DNA from: an uncultured beta proteobacterium
GTDB taxonomy: Bacteria > Pseudomonadota > Gammaproteobacteria > Burkholderiales > Burkholderiaceae
NCBI GenBank assembly: GCA_903827075.1
Contig: CAIKGX010000073.1
Span: 1-19,799 of the forward strand
Direction: 5' to 3'
Length of the DNA stretch: 19,799 nt
Shown here piece after piece: positions 1 to 7,943 of this stretch (position 1 is its first letter; each line of letters opens with the position of its first letter). Position numbers and translations under genes: made by a program. The notes under the pieces were generated by a model. That model did no database searches. It saw nothing but the letters and a program-made list of their open reading frames with translations, and had not been told where the DNA came from.

Positions 1-2
1 CC

Positions 3-167
3 CCCATTGATGGCACCGTGCTGCGCGTGAACGCGCGCGCGGGTGAATTTGCGGCGACGGGCACTTTGCGCGAAGGCTTGGTGGTGATGGGGCAGCTCAC
101 GCCACTGCACATTCGCGTGGATGTGGATGAGCTTGATGCGTGGCGCTTTGACCCCAAGGGCAAAGCC
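3..167 (+). pseudogene. HlyD-family periplasmic adaptor fragment (partial, fused to sulfatase)
   Basis: The reading frame is open to the left edge. It starts P-I-D-G-T-V-L-R-V-N, followed by A-R-A-G-E-F, which is the typical return strand of the lipoyl/barrel-sandwich domain of membrane-fusion (HlyD) adaptors. It continues with V-M-G-Q-L-T-P-L-H-I-R-V-D-V-D-E and D-A-W-R-F, the start of the beta-barrel domain of these proteins. Adaptors of this kind link inner-membrane efflux pumps to outer-membrane channels. Similarity stops after F-D-P-K-G-K-A, and the same frame continues as an alkyl sulfatase. By hand count GC is about 103 of 160 bases here, against 28 of 60 in each of the blocks 181-240 and 241-300. 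The barrel and the C-terminal domain are missing, so this is a truncated gene. I infer that a deletion or recombination joined two genes; an assembly chimera is the alternative. Confidence 0.7.
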
Positions 168-2129
168 CCCTCTACATTTACGGTAGAACTCCAAAACGGT
201 TTGCGTAAAACCTTACCCTTTGAAGACAAGCGCGACTTTGAAGAGTCTCAAAAAGGATTTATTGCGGCGCCTGCCTATAAAACGATTATGGCTGACGCGG
301 GTAACGTTGCTTGGGATATGGGTAGTTACGAATTTCTACTGCAGGGTAAGGACTTTGACAGCGTTCACCCCTCTTTACAGCGTCAAGCAATCTTGAATAT
401 GGGTTATGGCCTCTAAGAGGTTGTACCAGGAAAGATTTATCAAGTCCGCGGATTTGATTTGGCCAATATTAGTTTTATTAAGACCAATACCGGCTGGATT
501 GTTTTTGACCCACTAACCGCTAAAGAAACTGCCCGTGCAGCACTGGAGCTAGTTAATGAAAAATTAGGTAAGCGCCCAGTGGTGGCGGTGGTGTACTCCC
601 ATTCTCATGGGGATCACTTCGGTGGTGTGCGTGGGGTAGTGGATGAAGCGGACGTGAAGAGCGGCAAAGTCAAAGTGATTGCACCTGCCGGGTTTATGGA
701 TCACGCTGTTGCTGAGAACGTCTATGCAGGTAATGCAATGACGCGTCGGATGTATTTCCAGTACGGCGTCTTATTGCCCCGTAGTCCATTTGGACACGTT
801 GACCAATCGATTGGTAAAAATACTGCAGCTGGTAACTTGGGATTGATTGAGCCGAACGTTTACATTAACCAGCCATTTGAGAAGATGACAGTAGATGGTG
901 TGGAAATGGAGTTCCAAAACACGCCTGGTACCGAAGCGCCTGCGGAAATGAATACCTATTTTCCGCAATTTAAGGCATTTTGGGCTGCAGAAAATATTAC
1001 TGGCACTATTCACAACATCTACACCTTGCGAGGTGCCTTAGTACGCGACGCATTGGCCTGGTCTAAGAACATCAATAACTCTTTGTACCGCTATGGCAAT
1101 GAGGCGCAAGTGATGTTCGCCTCACACTCCTGGCCACGTTGGGGTAATGAACGCATTCAGGAAGTGATGCGTACGCAACGTGACAGCTATGCGCATTTGA
1201 ATAATGAAGTACTTCACCTTGCTAATAATGGCGTGACCATCAATGAGGTGCATAACGTCTACAAACAACCAGAGAGCCTGAAGTCTCAATGGGCTGCGCA
1301 TAGTTACCATGGCTCGGAAGAGCACAACAGTCGTGCGGTGATTAATCGTTACCTAGGTTACTGGGATGCTAATCCTGCCACTTTGATTCCTTTGTCACCC
1401 AGTGACTCTGCACCGCTGTATGTGGAGATGATGGGTGGTTCTGCCAAGATCATGGCCAAGGGCAAACAACTCTATAAGCAAGGCAAATATCGCCAAGCGA
1501 TGGAGATTGTCAATAAGTTGGTTTACGCAGAACCCAATAACACCGCAGCGAAAGATTTACTCGCAGACATTTTTGAACAGATTGGCTATCAAAAAGAAAG
1601 CCCTAGTGTGCGCAATAGTTTCTTGGGCGCTGCTTATGAATTGCGTCACGGCATGCCCTCAGGCGCCTCGCCGAAGTCCAATGGTCCGGACATGATTAAG
1701 GCAATGACTACTGAGCTTTGGCTGAATTCTTTGGCTATTAGCATGGATAGCAAAAAAGCTGCTGGTATGAAATTTACTATCAACCTCGATACGCCTGACA
1801 ATGGTGAGAAGTTTGTAGTGGAGATGAGTAACTCTGCATTAACCAATATCAAAGGTCAGCAAGCCAAGACTCCAACACTCACCATTGTGATTAACCGTAG
1901 TGACTTAGAAAAAATCATGGGCGGCCAAACCACTTTTGAAAAACTCCTAGTGGAAGGTAAAGTGAAATTCGAGGGTGATCGCAAGGCATTCGATCAACTC
2001 CGCAGTACGCTCACCACATTTACCCCAGACTTTGAGTTAATGCCTGGTACAAAAGCGAAGAAGCCTGCGCCAAAACCTAACCGAGATCCATTTGAGGCGC
2101 AAGAGTTGGCTATTACTGCAGGTGAGTAA
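168..2129 (+). pseudogene. Linear primary alkyl/aryl sulfatase (class III, metallo-beta-lactamase fold), N-terminally replaced and interrupted by in-frame TAA
   Basis: Class III alkyl sulfatases (SdsA1 type) are normally exported zinc enzymes that cleave alkyl sulfate esters such as dodecyl sulfate. The frame from about 168 gives the N-terminal family region (L-P-F-E-D-K-R-D-F-E and G-F-I-A, then V-H-P-S-L-Q-R-Q-A). It hits TAA at 414-416, where relatives have an aromatic residue in a G-L-[FY]-E-V context, and continues in the same frame as E-V-V-P-G-K-I-Y-Q-V-R-G-F-D-L. Counted from the TTG at 459, the zinc motif H-S-H-G-D-H is at residues 48-53, further metal-site candidates are E178, H185 and H223, the dimerisation domain spans roughly 310-420, and an SCP2-like lipid-binding domain roughly 430-530. 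The native signal peptide is absent because the HlyD fragment replaces it. A remnant ORF of 556 codons could start at TTG 459, but it has no ribosome site and lacks the N-terminus. All other motifs are intact, so inactivation looks recent. Confidence 0.8.
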
Positions 2130-2147
2130 GCGCATTGCCTGTACAGA

Positions 2148-2174
2148 AAAAGGACTCCGAGGAGTCCTTTTCAT
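2148..2174. terminator. Bidirectional Rho-independent terminator
   Basis: A perfect inverted repeat pairs 2148-2157 (AAAAGGACTC) with 2162-2171 (GAGTCCTTTT) around a four-base loop. There is a T-run on the plus side and an A-run on the opposite side, so it can stop transcription from both directions. It lies 18 bases after the sulfatase stop and also downstream of the convergent CoA-transferase gene. Confidence 0.8.
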
Positions 2175-2201
2175 TGATTAAAAAATAGTAGTGTTCCAAA
2201 A

Positions 2202-2240
2202 TTGTTGTTGACTTGTTGTTGACTTGTTGTTGACTTGTTG
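2202..2240. repeat. 11-bp direct tandem repeat, about 3.5 copies
   Basis: The unit TTGTTGTTGAC occurs three times without mismatch (2202-2212, 2213-2223, 2224-2234), followed by a partial copy TTGTTG (2235-2240). The array ends one base before the stop codon of the minus-strand CoA-transferase gene. It is non-coding and may be a slippage-prone microsatellite. Confidence 0.9.
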
Positions 2241-2241
2241 C

Positions 2242-3456
2242 TTAGGGATGAAAGGCGCCACCTTCTTCAAGTGCCTTAAGTTCATCGCCAGCAATACCGA
2301 GTTCCTTGAGTAACTCATTGGTATGTTCTCCCAGTAGCGGGGGATGTCGTGTTACTTCTTGGGGCGTCCCCATCATCTTGACGGCAAAGCCAATGTTCGG
2401 AACTTTGCCTTCAATCGGGTGATCTATTTCTATGCGCATCTTCCGATGCTGTCCATGTTCACTATCAAATGCTTGGGGGTATGTATTAATTGGTCCTGCC
2501 GGAATGCCGCCACCTAGAAGTAGCTCAACCCATTCCTCACTCGTTTTAGTAACGAAGGTCTTTTCTAGTTCTGTCGCCAGAATTAAACGATTGGCCAGGC
2601 GCAGTGGATTGGTTCTAAAAAGAGGATCTTCGAATAACTCGGGGCGGCCAATTTTTTCACAGAGTAATTTCCAGAGTTTTTGATTGGTAGCACCCATCAC
2701 AAAGTAGCCATCAGAGGCTTTCATGGCCTGGTAGGGTGCACTCATATGGTTAGCTGTGCCCAGCTTATAAGGTTCAACGCCAGTACCCCAGTATTGCGCG
2801 GTATCCCAAATAGAAAACGCTAATGCGGAATCAAATAAGGAGGCGTCAATAAATTGACCCTCACCGGATTTAGTTTTACCAATATAGGCTGACAAGATTC
2901 CGTAAACCGCAAAGAGGGCGCAGCCAATGTCTGCTACAGGGACACCGGCTTTCACAGGTGGGCCATCGGGGTAACCCGTCACACTCATCACTCCTGACAT
3001 CGCTTGCGCCATCAAATCAAAGCCGGGCCTATCTGCCCATGGACCTGTTTGGCCAAAGCCAGAAATACTGGCGTATACCAATCCCGGATTAATTGCCTTA
3101 AGTGTCTCGTAATCAATCCCAAGTTTTTTCATGACACCAGGACGATAGTTTTCGACCAGGATATCGGCAGTTTTTACTAGCTTGAAAAAGACCTCTTTGC
3201 CAGCATTGGTTTTAAGGTTAAGAGTCACGCTACGTTTGTTGCGGTTCATATTCAGAAAGCCCATGCTATCTGAACCCTTCATCTTAAATCCCATGGCACC
3301 ACGGGTTTGATCACCCGTACCAGGGGGCTCGATTTTGATGACGTCCGCTCCCAAATCAGCTAGCAGCATGCAGCAATAGGGACCAGCCATAACTTGACTC
3401 ACGTCAAGAACACGCACGCCTGCCAGGGGCAGCGGCTTAGTTATAGGTGTTTTCAT
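2242..3456 (-). CDS. CaiB/BaiF-type (family III) CoA-transferase
   Basis: Family III CoA-transferases move CoA between carboxylic acids, in this context probably activating an imported organic acid in the cytoplasm. The 404-residue product has the family opening P-L-A-G-V-R-V-L-D-V-S and M-A-G-P-Y. The Rossmann-like stretch L-A-D-L-G-A-D-V-I-K-I-E-P-P-G-x-G-D is at about residues 32-49. The catalytic aspartate is D176 in G-V-P-V-A-D-I-G, and Q-F-I-D-A-S-L-F-D is near 201-209. The frame stays open to 3546, but the upstream 30 codons look unlike the family. ATG codons lie at 3459 and 3456; a weak GAG site sits 6 bases before 3456, which I chose. It diverges from a Bug receptor and crotonase gene, suggesting a common pathway. 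The substrate cannot be read from the sequence. Confidence 0.88.
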   Translation of the reverse strand: MKTPITKPLPLAGVRVLDVSQVMAGPYCCMLLADLGADVIKIEPPGTGDQTRGAMGFKMKGSDSMGFLNMNRNKRSVTLNLKTNAGKEVFFKLVKTADILVENYRPGVMKKLGIDYETLKAINPGLVYASISGFGQTGPWADRPGFDLMAQAMSGVMSVTGYPDGPPVKAGVPVADIGCALFAVYGILSAYIGKTKSGEGQFIDASLFDSALAFSIWDTAQYWGTGVEPYKLGTANHMSAPYQAMKASDGYFVMGATNQKLWKLLCEKIGRPELFEDPLFRTNPLRLANRLILATELEKTFVTKTSEEWVELLLGGGIPAGPINTYPQAFDSEHGQHRKMRIEIDHPIEGKVPNIGFAVKMMGTPQEVTRHPPLLGEHTNELLKELGIAGDELKALEEGGAFHP

Positions 3457-3480
3457 CATTGTCTCAATTGCTTTTATATG

Positions 3481-3516
3481 TTTATATTGAATACTAATAA
3501 TAGTCGTCAATATAAA
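3481..3516. promoter_or_regulatory. 36-bp palindrome containing two face-to-face promoters
   Basis: TTTATATTGA (3481-3490) and TCAATATAAA (3507-3516) form a perfect 10-bp inverted repeat. A nested ACTA/TAGT pair (3493-3496, 3501-3504) shares the same centre at 3498.5, giving 15 of 18 symmetric pairs. On the plus strand TTGAAT (3487-3492), an 18-bp spacer and TATAAA (3511-3516) resemble a sigma-70 promoter for the receptor gene. On the minus strand TTGACG (3510-3505), an 18-bp spacer and TATAAA (3486-3481) resemble one for the CoA-transferase. The centre is almost exactly midway between the two start codons. Symmetry may also mark a regulator operator. Confidence 0.6.
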
Positions 3517-3536
3517 AAAAGCACGGAGACAAGAAG

Positions 3537-4532
3537 ATGAAGACATTTTCTACATGGGTTATGAGAAGCGTGGCATGTGTTGCTGTAGGTATGTGTAGTG
3601 CACTACCGCTTTCTGCACAGACTTTGCAAAACTTCCCCACTAAACCCATTCGATTGATTGTGGGATTTGCTCCTGGTGGCGGAACGGATATTGTGGCTAG
3701 AGCGATTGCGCCAAAGATGAGCGAGATTCTTGGTCAGAACATCATTATTGAAAATAAATCGGGCGCGGCCGGCACAATTGGTGCAGATCTTGTAGCCAAA
3801 TCAACACCCGATGGATACACCCTGTTAATGGGCCACTCTAATTCGAATGCGATTTCACCATTTGTATTAACTAATGTTCCCTATAACCCTGGAACCGATT
3901 TCACGCCCATTACTTATCTTGGGTATGTCCCCAATGTTTTAGTAGTCAAATCTACCTTACCGGTGAACTCGGTAGCGCAATTGATTTCTTTAGCTAAAGC
4001 TAATCCTGGGCAAATGACTTATGGCTCATCTGGAATTGGTAGCACTCAACACTTGGCAGGCGCACTATTTTCTAAAATTGCCGGAATATCGATGAATCAT
4101 GTCCCATACAAGGGTAGCGGACAAGCCATTATTGATTTGCTTGGCGGTCAAATTACGATGAACTTTGATACCTTGCCTCCCAATTTGCAGCAGATTAGAC
4201 AGGGCAACTTGAAGGCGCTGGCAATTTCTACTCCTAAGCGTTTGGCATTACTACCCAATGTACCTACCTTTAACGAGGTTGGCATTGTTGGTTTTGATGT
4301 GACCAATTGGTACTCGATTATGGGGCCCAAGAATATGGATCCAGCCGTTGTGAACAAAATTGACTTGGCAGTAAAAGCGGCCGTCAACGATCCTGAGATT
4401 AAGAAAACCTTAGATGCCCAGGGTTTGCAACCTGAAGGCCCTGCAACGCCTGCAGCATTTAGCTTGTTTCTGGCAGGTGAGCTTGCTAAGTACCAGCGCC
4501 TAGTAAAAAGCTTGAACATTAAGGCGGAATAA
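3537..4532 (+). CDS. Bug family tripartite tricarboxylate transporter substrate-binding protein (TctC-like)
   Basis: This is a periplasmic receptor that captures small carboxylates for a tripartite tricarboxylate transporter (TctABC-like). The 331-residue product begins with a typical signal peptide (M-K-T-F-S-T-W, a hydrophobic core, then L-P-L-S-A-Q at about 24-28). The family hallmarks follow: P-I-R-L-I-V-G-F-A-P-G-G-G-T-D-I-V-A-R near residues 37-55, then E-N-K-S-G-A-A-G-T-I-G-A and P-D-G-Y-T-L-L. Length fits the family. GGAG at 3525-3528 sits 8 bases before the ATG. The gene is followed after 9 bases by a crotonase gene, so they are probably co-transcribed. No TctA or TctB membrane subunit is visible here; Burkholderiales carry many such orphan receptors, which share membrane partners or serve in sensing. 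The ligand is unknown. Confidence 0.92.
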   Translation: MKTFSTWVMRSVACVAVGMCSALPLSAQTLQNFPTKPIRLIVGFAPGGGTDIVARAIAPKMSEILGQNIIIENKSGAAGTIGADLVAKSTPDGYTLLMGHSNSNAISPFVLTNVPYNPGTDFTPITYLGYVPNVLVVKSTLPVNSVAQLISLAKANPGQMTYGSSGIGSTQHLAGALFSKIAGISMNHVPYKGSGQAIIDLLGGQITMNFDTLPPNLQQIRQGNLKALAISTPKRLALLPNVPTFNEVGIVGFDVTNWYSIMGPKNMDPAVVNKIDLAVKAAVNDPEIKKTLDAQGLQPEGPATPAAFSLFLAGELAKYQRLVKSLNIKAE

Positions 4533-4541
4533 TTTCTCTGA

Positions 4542-5345
4542 ATGGCTGTTTCAAATAGGGATTGCGAAAATACTATCGCGCAGGTCATTTGTGAGCTGCG
4601 CGATAACATCGCCTTTATTACCTTTGATCATGTAGTCGCTCGTAATGCCATGACGGCAAAAATGTATCAAAGCCTTAAATCTATTTGCCTAGATTTAGCT
4701 GATAATCCCCATATCCGCGCGGCCATCTTACGAGGGGCCGGTGGTAAATCCTTTGTATCGGGTAGTGATATCGCTCAATTTGCTAGCTTTCAGAGTGGTG
4801 ATGATGGCATTGCTTATGAAGCAGGTATCGATGATTACCTGACCCCCTTAGCAATGCTCCCTTTTCCGACTATTGCTGTGATTGATGCTATGGCGGTGGG
4901 TGGTGGTTTAGCGATTGCCAGTTGTTGCGATTTTCGAATTGCGACGCCAGAGGCGCGCTTCGGGGTGCCGATCGCTAAAACCCTAGGTAACTGTCTTTCT
5001 GCAGGAAATGTAGCTTGGCTTGTAGCGCACTTAGGAATCAATATCGTCAAGCGCATGTTGCTATTGGCTGAAATGATTTGTGCACCCGAATTATTAAAGC
5101 AAGGCTACTTGCTTTCTATCTATGCCCCAGAAGATTTAGATAAAGAATCGATTGCCTTAGCGATGCGCTTAAGCAAGCTGGCACCAATTACTCAAAAATC
5201 AAGCAAGTTGACCATCGCGCGCCTGATCAAAAATGATTTGCCCGACTGTAGTGATTTAATTGATGAGTGTTATGGTAGTGCTGACTTTAAGAATGGCGTA
5301 AATTCATTTTTGGAAGGCAAGCCACCCATCTGGACGGGCAAGTAA
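4542..5345 (+). CDS. Crotonase (enoyl-CoA hydratase/isomerase) superfamily protein lacking both hydratase glutamates
   Basis: The 267-residue product has the crotonase fold signatures: R-N-A-M-T near 34-38, the first oxyanion-hole segment S-F-V-S-G-S-D-I (70-77) and the second G-G-G (120-122) followed by C-C-D-F-R-I-A (128-134). Aligning G-G-G and F-G-x-P with rat enoyl-CoA hydratase without gaps puts A124 at catalytic Glu144 and I144 at Glu164. A normal hydratase reaction is therefore unlikely. The family also contains isomerases, CoA hydrolases, decarboxylases and C-C lyases, any of which is possible. It lies 9 bases after the Bug receptor gene and shares its likely promoter, with the CoA-transferase divergent, so an acyl-CoA substrate made by that enzyme is a reasonable inference. 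The Shine-Dalgarno before ATG 4542 is weak. It converges on hemW with only 7 bases between the stops. Confidence 0.82.
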   Translation: MAVSNRDCENTIAQVICELRDNIAFITFDHVVARNAMTAKMYQSLKSICLDLADNPHIRAAILRGAGGKSFVSGSDIAQFASFQSGDDGIAYEAGIDDYLTPLAMLPFPTIAVIDAMAVGGGLAIASCCDFRIATPEARFGVPIAKTLGNCLSAGNVAWLVAHLGINIVKRMLLLAEMICAPELLKQGYLLSIYAPEDLDKESIALAMRLSKLAPITQKSSKLTIARLIKNDLPDCSDLIDECYGSADFKNGVNSFLEGKPPIWTGK

Positions 5346-5352
5346 CCCAGTT

Positions 5353-6540
5353 TTACAGAAACAGCTCTTGTAAATTATTCAGATAACGCAAACCTTGCTC
5401 AGTCGCTTTGAGCTTGCTTGGATTGGAGTCCAGCAGTCCTTTATTGCTGGCCTCATTTAAGTTCTTGGCAATCACACTGAGCGGTAATCCCGTGCGCTCG
5501 CTAAAGGTATTGGTGTCAACCCCTTTGGTCAAACGCAGGGCATTAAGCATAAATTCAAAAGGCAGGTCTTTGGTGGGAATCTCTCTAGCTTCAATCAAAG
5601 CATTGCCATTGGTTTCCATCGCCTGCATATAGGTTTCTGGATGACGTTCACGCACTTGGCGAGTAATGCTGTTTGGAAGGGAAATTTTTCCGTGAGCACC
5701 TGCACCGATGCCGATGTAATCACCAAAGCGCCAGTAGTTCAGATTGTGTTTGCACTCTTGATCTTTCTTGGCGTATGCAGATACTTCATATCGCGTATAT
5801 CCAGCTTCAGTCAGTAACTTTAAGTTCTGCTCAAAGATGGCATCGATCTCATCCTCATTGGGTAGCTTAGGCGGAAAGCTCGCAAAGTAGGTGTTAGGTT
5901 CTAGTGTGAGGTTATACAAAGATAAATGTGGCGTCTTAAAAGAAAGCGCGGTATCGATATCTGCCTTAGCTGCTACCAAACTTTGATTGGGCAGGCCATA
6001 CATTAAATCCAAGTTCACCGATTTGAAGTGTTGCATGGCCACTTCAATTGCCTGTTTCGCTTGCACTCCATTATGAATACGACCCAATGCTTTAAGTTGC
6101 TCATCTTGAAAGCTTTGAATACCTAAAGACACACGGTTAATTCCAGACATTGCAAAGGTAGAAAATTTTTCTGCTTCGACTGAACCAGGATTAGCTTCCA
6201 TGGTGATTTCACAATCAGGCTCTAAAGTGATACGAGCGCGTATGGCTGAGAGTAGCTCATCCATACCTTCGGGAGATAAGAGGCTAGGCGTACCACCACC
6301 AATAAAGATGCTGTGGACATGTCGACCCCAAATGCGAGGCAATTCAGATTCCAGATCTGCAATGAGCGCTTTGATATAACGAGCCTCATCAAATCCTTGG
6401 CCATTACCAGCGCCATCTTTGATTTGATGGGAATTGAAATCACAGTAAGGACATTTCTTTTCACACCAGGGAAAATGAATATACAAAGCCAGCGGTGGCA
6501 ATGCAGTGAGCGCGATTTTGTTGGGGCTACTATTCAGCAC
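5353..6540 (-). CDS. hemW: Radical SAM heme chaperone HemW
   Basis: HemW is a radical-SAM protein that binds heme and delivers it to membrane targets; it was long annotated as an oxygen-independent coproporphyrinogen oxidase. The 395-residue product has the [4Fe-4S] motif C26-E-K-K-C30-P-Y-C33, a G-G-G-T-P-S motif at 81-86, and the segment H-N-L-N-Y-W that fits the HNxxYW motif separating HemW from HemN. The expected fourth cysteine of HemN (CxxxCxxCxC) is F35 here, also typical of HemW. The start is GTG at 6540, overlapping the rdgB stop by 11 bases, which implies translational coupling. Gene order rph-rdgB-hemW is a common betaproteobacterial arrangement. Confidence 0.93.
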   Translation of the reverse strand: MLNSSPNKIALTALPPLALYIHFPWCEKKCPYCDFNSHQIKDGAGNGQGFDEARYIKALIADLESELPRIWGRHVHSIFIGGGTPSLLSPEGMDELLSAIRARITLEPDCEITMEANPGSVEAEKFSTFAMSGINRVSLGIQSFQDEQLKALGRIHNGVQAKQAIEVAMQHFKSVNLDLMYGLPNQSLVAAKADIDTALSFKTPHLSLYNLTLEPNTYFASFPPKLPNEDEIDAIFEQNLKLLTEAGYTRYEVSAYAKKDQECKHNLNYWRFGDYIGIGAGAHGKISLPNSITRQVRERHPETYMQAMETNGNALIEAREIPTKDLPFEFMLNALRLTKGVDTNTFSERTGLPLSVIAKNLNEASNKGLLDSNPSKLKATEQGLRYLNNLQELFL

Positions 6541-7126
6541 GGCTTTGCAACTGCGCTATGAGTTCACGTAAAGCTTGACCGCGATGACTCATGAGATTTT
6601 TTTCTGAGGGCTCTAATTCAGCTGCGGTACTACCGAGTTCCGGTAAATAGAAATGGGGGTCGTACCCAAACCCATGATTACCTTTTGCTTCATCAATGAT
6701 TTGTCCATACCAACGGGTTTGCACAATCAGCGGCTCTGGGTCATTCGCACTTTGTACCATGACGAGGGCACAAACATAATGAGCACCCCGATCTACCTTT
6801 CCTTGTAAAGCAGCAATGAGCTTTTGATTATTTGCCATATTGTCACTCTCTATGCCTGCGTAGCGTGCTGAATGCACACCCGGTTCACCATCCAGAGCAT
6901 GAGCACAAATTCCAGAGTCATCAGCCAGTGCAGGTAATCCACTAGCGGCGCTGGCGTGACGTGCTTTAGCCAAGGCATTTTCTACAAAGGTATGGTGTGG
7001 CTCTTCTGCAGCTGCGATACCGAGTTCACCTTGAGGAATAATCTCAAAGTTCAGCGGTGCCAAGAGTTCGCGAAACTCGCGAACCTTACCGGCATTGTTA
7101 GAGGCAAGAACGAGTTTTTGCATCAT
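6530..7126 (-). CDS. rdgB: RdgB/HAM1 non-canonical purine NTP pyrophosphatase (dITP/XTP pyrophosphatase)
   Basis: It hydrolyses dITP, ITP and XTP to monophosphates plus pyrophosphate, keeping deaminated purines out of DNA and RNA. The 198-residue product carries the family motifs: L-V-L-A-S-N-N-A-G-K near 5-14 (nucleotide binding), F-V-E-N-A-L-x-K-A near 47-55, and the metal-binding A-D-D-S-G at 68-72 followed by G-V-H-S-A-R-Y-A-G. Near the C-terminus, F-G-Y-D-P and M-S-H-R-G match the conserved end. There are two consecutive ATGs (7126 and 7123); homologues usually begin M-Q-K, so 7123 is also possible. It starts 9 bases after the rph stop and overlaps hemW by 11 bases, so the three genes form one operon. 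Confidence 0.95.
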   Translation of the reverse strand: MMQKLVLASNNAGKVREFRELLAPLNFEIIPQGELGIAAAEEPHHTFVENALAKARHASAASGLPALADDSGICAHALDGEPGVHSARYAGIESDNMANNQKLIAALQGKVDRGAHYVCALVMVQSANDPEPLIVQTRWYGQIIDEAKGNHGFGYDPHFYLPELGSTAAELEPSEKNLMSHRGQALRELIAQLQSRAE

Positions 7127-7135
7127 TAAACTTAC

Positions 7136-7876
7136 TTATTTCAGTGCATCAATTTGGAGCTGGGTTAATTCGTAAATACCTGCCTGCGCTAAATCGAGCA
7201 ATGCACTGAGTTCATCGCGGGAAAAAGCGACGCCCTCTGCAGTACCTTGCACTTCGATCATGCCGCCATTGCCCGTCATCACGACATTCATATCGGTATC
7301 GCAAGAAGAGTCTTCTGGGTAATCTAAATCGAGCACGGGTACCCCTTGATAGATGCCTACCGAGATCGCAGCTACGCTATCAATGATGGGGTCTTGAGCA
7401 AGTACACCACTTTGCAGTAAATGATTGATGGCATCGCGTGCGGCAACATAAGCGCCGGTAATGGCAGCGGTACGGGTGCCACCATCCGCTTGCAAAACGT
7501 CACAATCTAAATGAATCGTTCTCTCACCTAAAACCTTTAAATCAAACACGCTGCGCATAGCGCGACCGATCAAACGCTGGATCTCTTGGGTACGACCGGA
7601 CTGTTTTCCACGCGCTGCCTCACGGTCGCTACGAGTATGGGTGGAGCGGGGGAGCATGCCGTATTCCGCAGTAACCCAACCTTCGCCAGAGCCTTTTTTA
7701 TGAGGAGGCACTTTTTCCAGCACGCTGGCGGTACAGAGAACCTTGGTGTCGCCAAAGGCAATCAAAACAGAGCCTTCCGCATGTTTGGTAAAGGCGCGGC
7801 TAATGCTGATAGGGCGCAATTGTTTGGAGTTGCGACCGCTAGGGCGGGTGACTTGGGCCTGATTTGTGGTGCTCAT
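7136..7876 (-). CDS. rph: Ribonuclease PH
   Basis: RNase PH is a phosphate-dependent 3'-5' exoribonuclease that trims tRNA 3' ends. Conserved stretches include R-P-S-G-R, G-S-V-L-I-A-F-G-D-T-K-V, G-W-V-T-A-E-Y-G-M-L-P-R-S-T, R-x-x-Q-E-I-Q-R-L-I-G-R-A-M-R and D-C-D-V-L-Q-A-D-G-G-T-R-T-A-A-I-T-G. The frame can be extended ten codons to ATG 7906. I chose ATG 7876 because AGGA lies 9 bases upstream, the product is 246 residues as usual for the family, and the extra residues (M-Q-P-N-P-L-G-P-N-P) are uninformative. It is first in the rph-rdgB-hemW operon and diverges from yicC. Confidence 0.94.
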   Translation of the reverse strand: MSTTNQAQVTRPSGRNSKQLRPISISRAFTKHAEGSVLIAFGDTKVLCTASVLEKVPPHKKGSGEGWVTAEYGMLPRSTHTRSDREAARGKQSGRTQEIQRLIGRAMRSVFDLKVLGERTIHLDCDVLQADGGTRTAAITGAYVAARDAINHLLQSGVLAQDPIIDSVAAISVGIYQGVPVLDLDYPEDSSCDTDMNVVMTGNGGMIEVQGTAEGVAFSRDELSALLDLAQAGIYELTQLQIDALK

Positions 7877-7918
7877 TGGGTTTGGTCCTAAAGGGTTGGG
7901 CTGCATTTGGTCTATGCG

Positions 7919-7937
7919 TCTATAAAGAATCTACAAT
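7919..7937. promoter_or_regulatory. Divergent -10 elements for rph (minus) and yicC (plus)
   Basis: On the plus strand TACAAT (7932-7937) matches the -10 consensus at 5 of 6 positions and ends six bases before the yicC ATG. On the minus strand TATAGA (7924-7919) is a -10 candidate that would give rph a leader of about 35 bases including its AGGA ribosome site. I see no good -35 boxes for either. Confidence 0.4.
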
Positions 7938-7943
7938 GTCCCT

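Noticed and set aside
459..2129. A complete shorter sulfatase gene starting at TTG 459
   Set aside because: There is no ribosome site, and conserved sulfatase sequence continues upstream in the same frame through the TAA, so this is the remnant of a longer gene.
3457..3546. N-terminal extension of the CoA-transferase from 3546
   Set aside because: It crosses the whole divergent promoter palindrome and the receptor start codon, and does not resemble the family.
4148..4609. Long minus-strand ORF of 153 codons opposite the Bug receptor end
   Set aside because: It lies antisense to the conserved receptor and crotonase genes and shows no recognisable domain or ribosome site.
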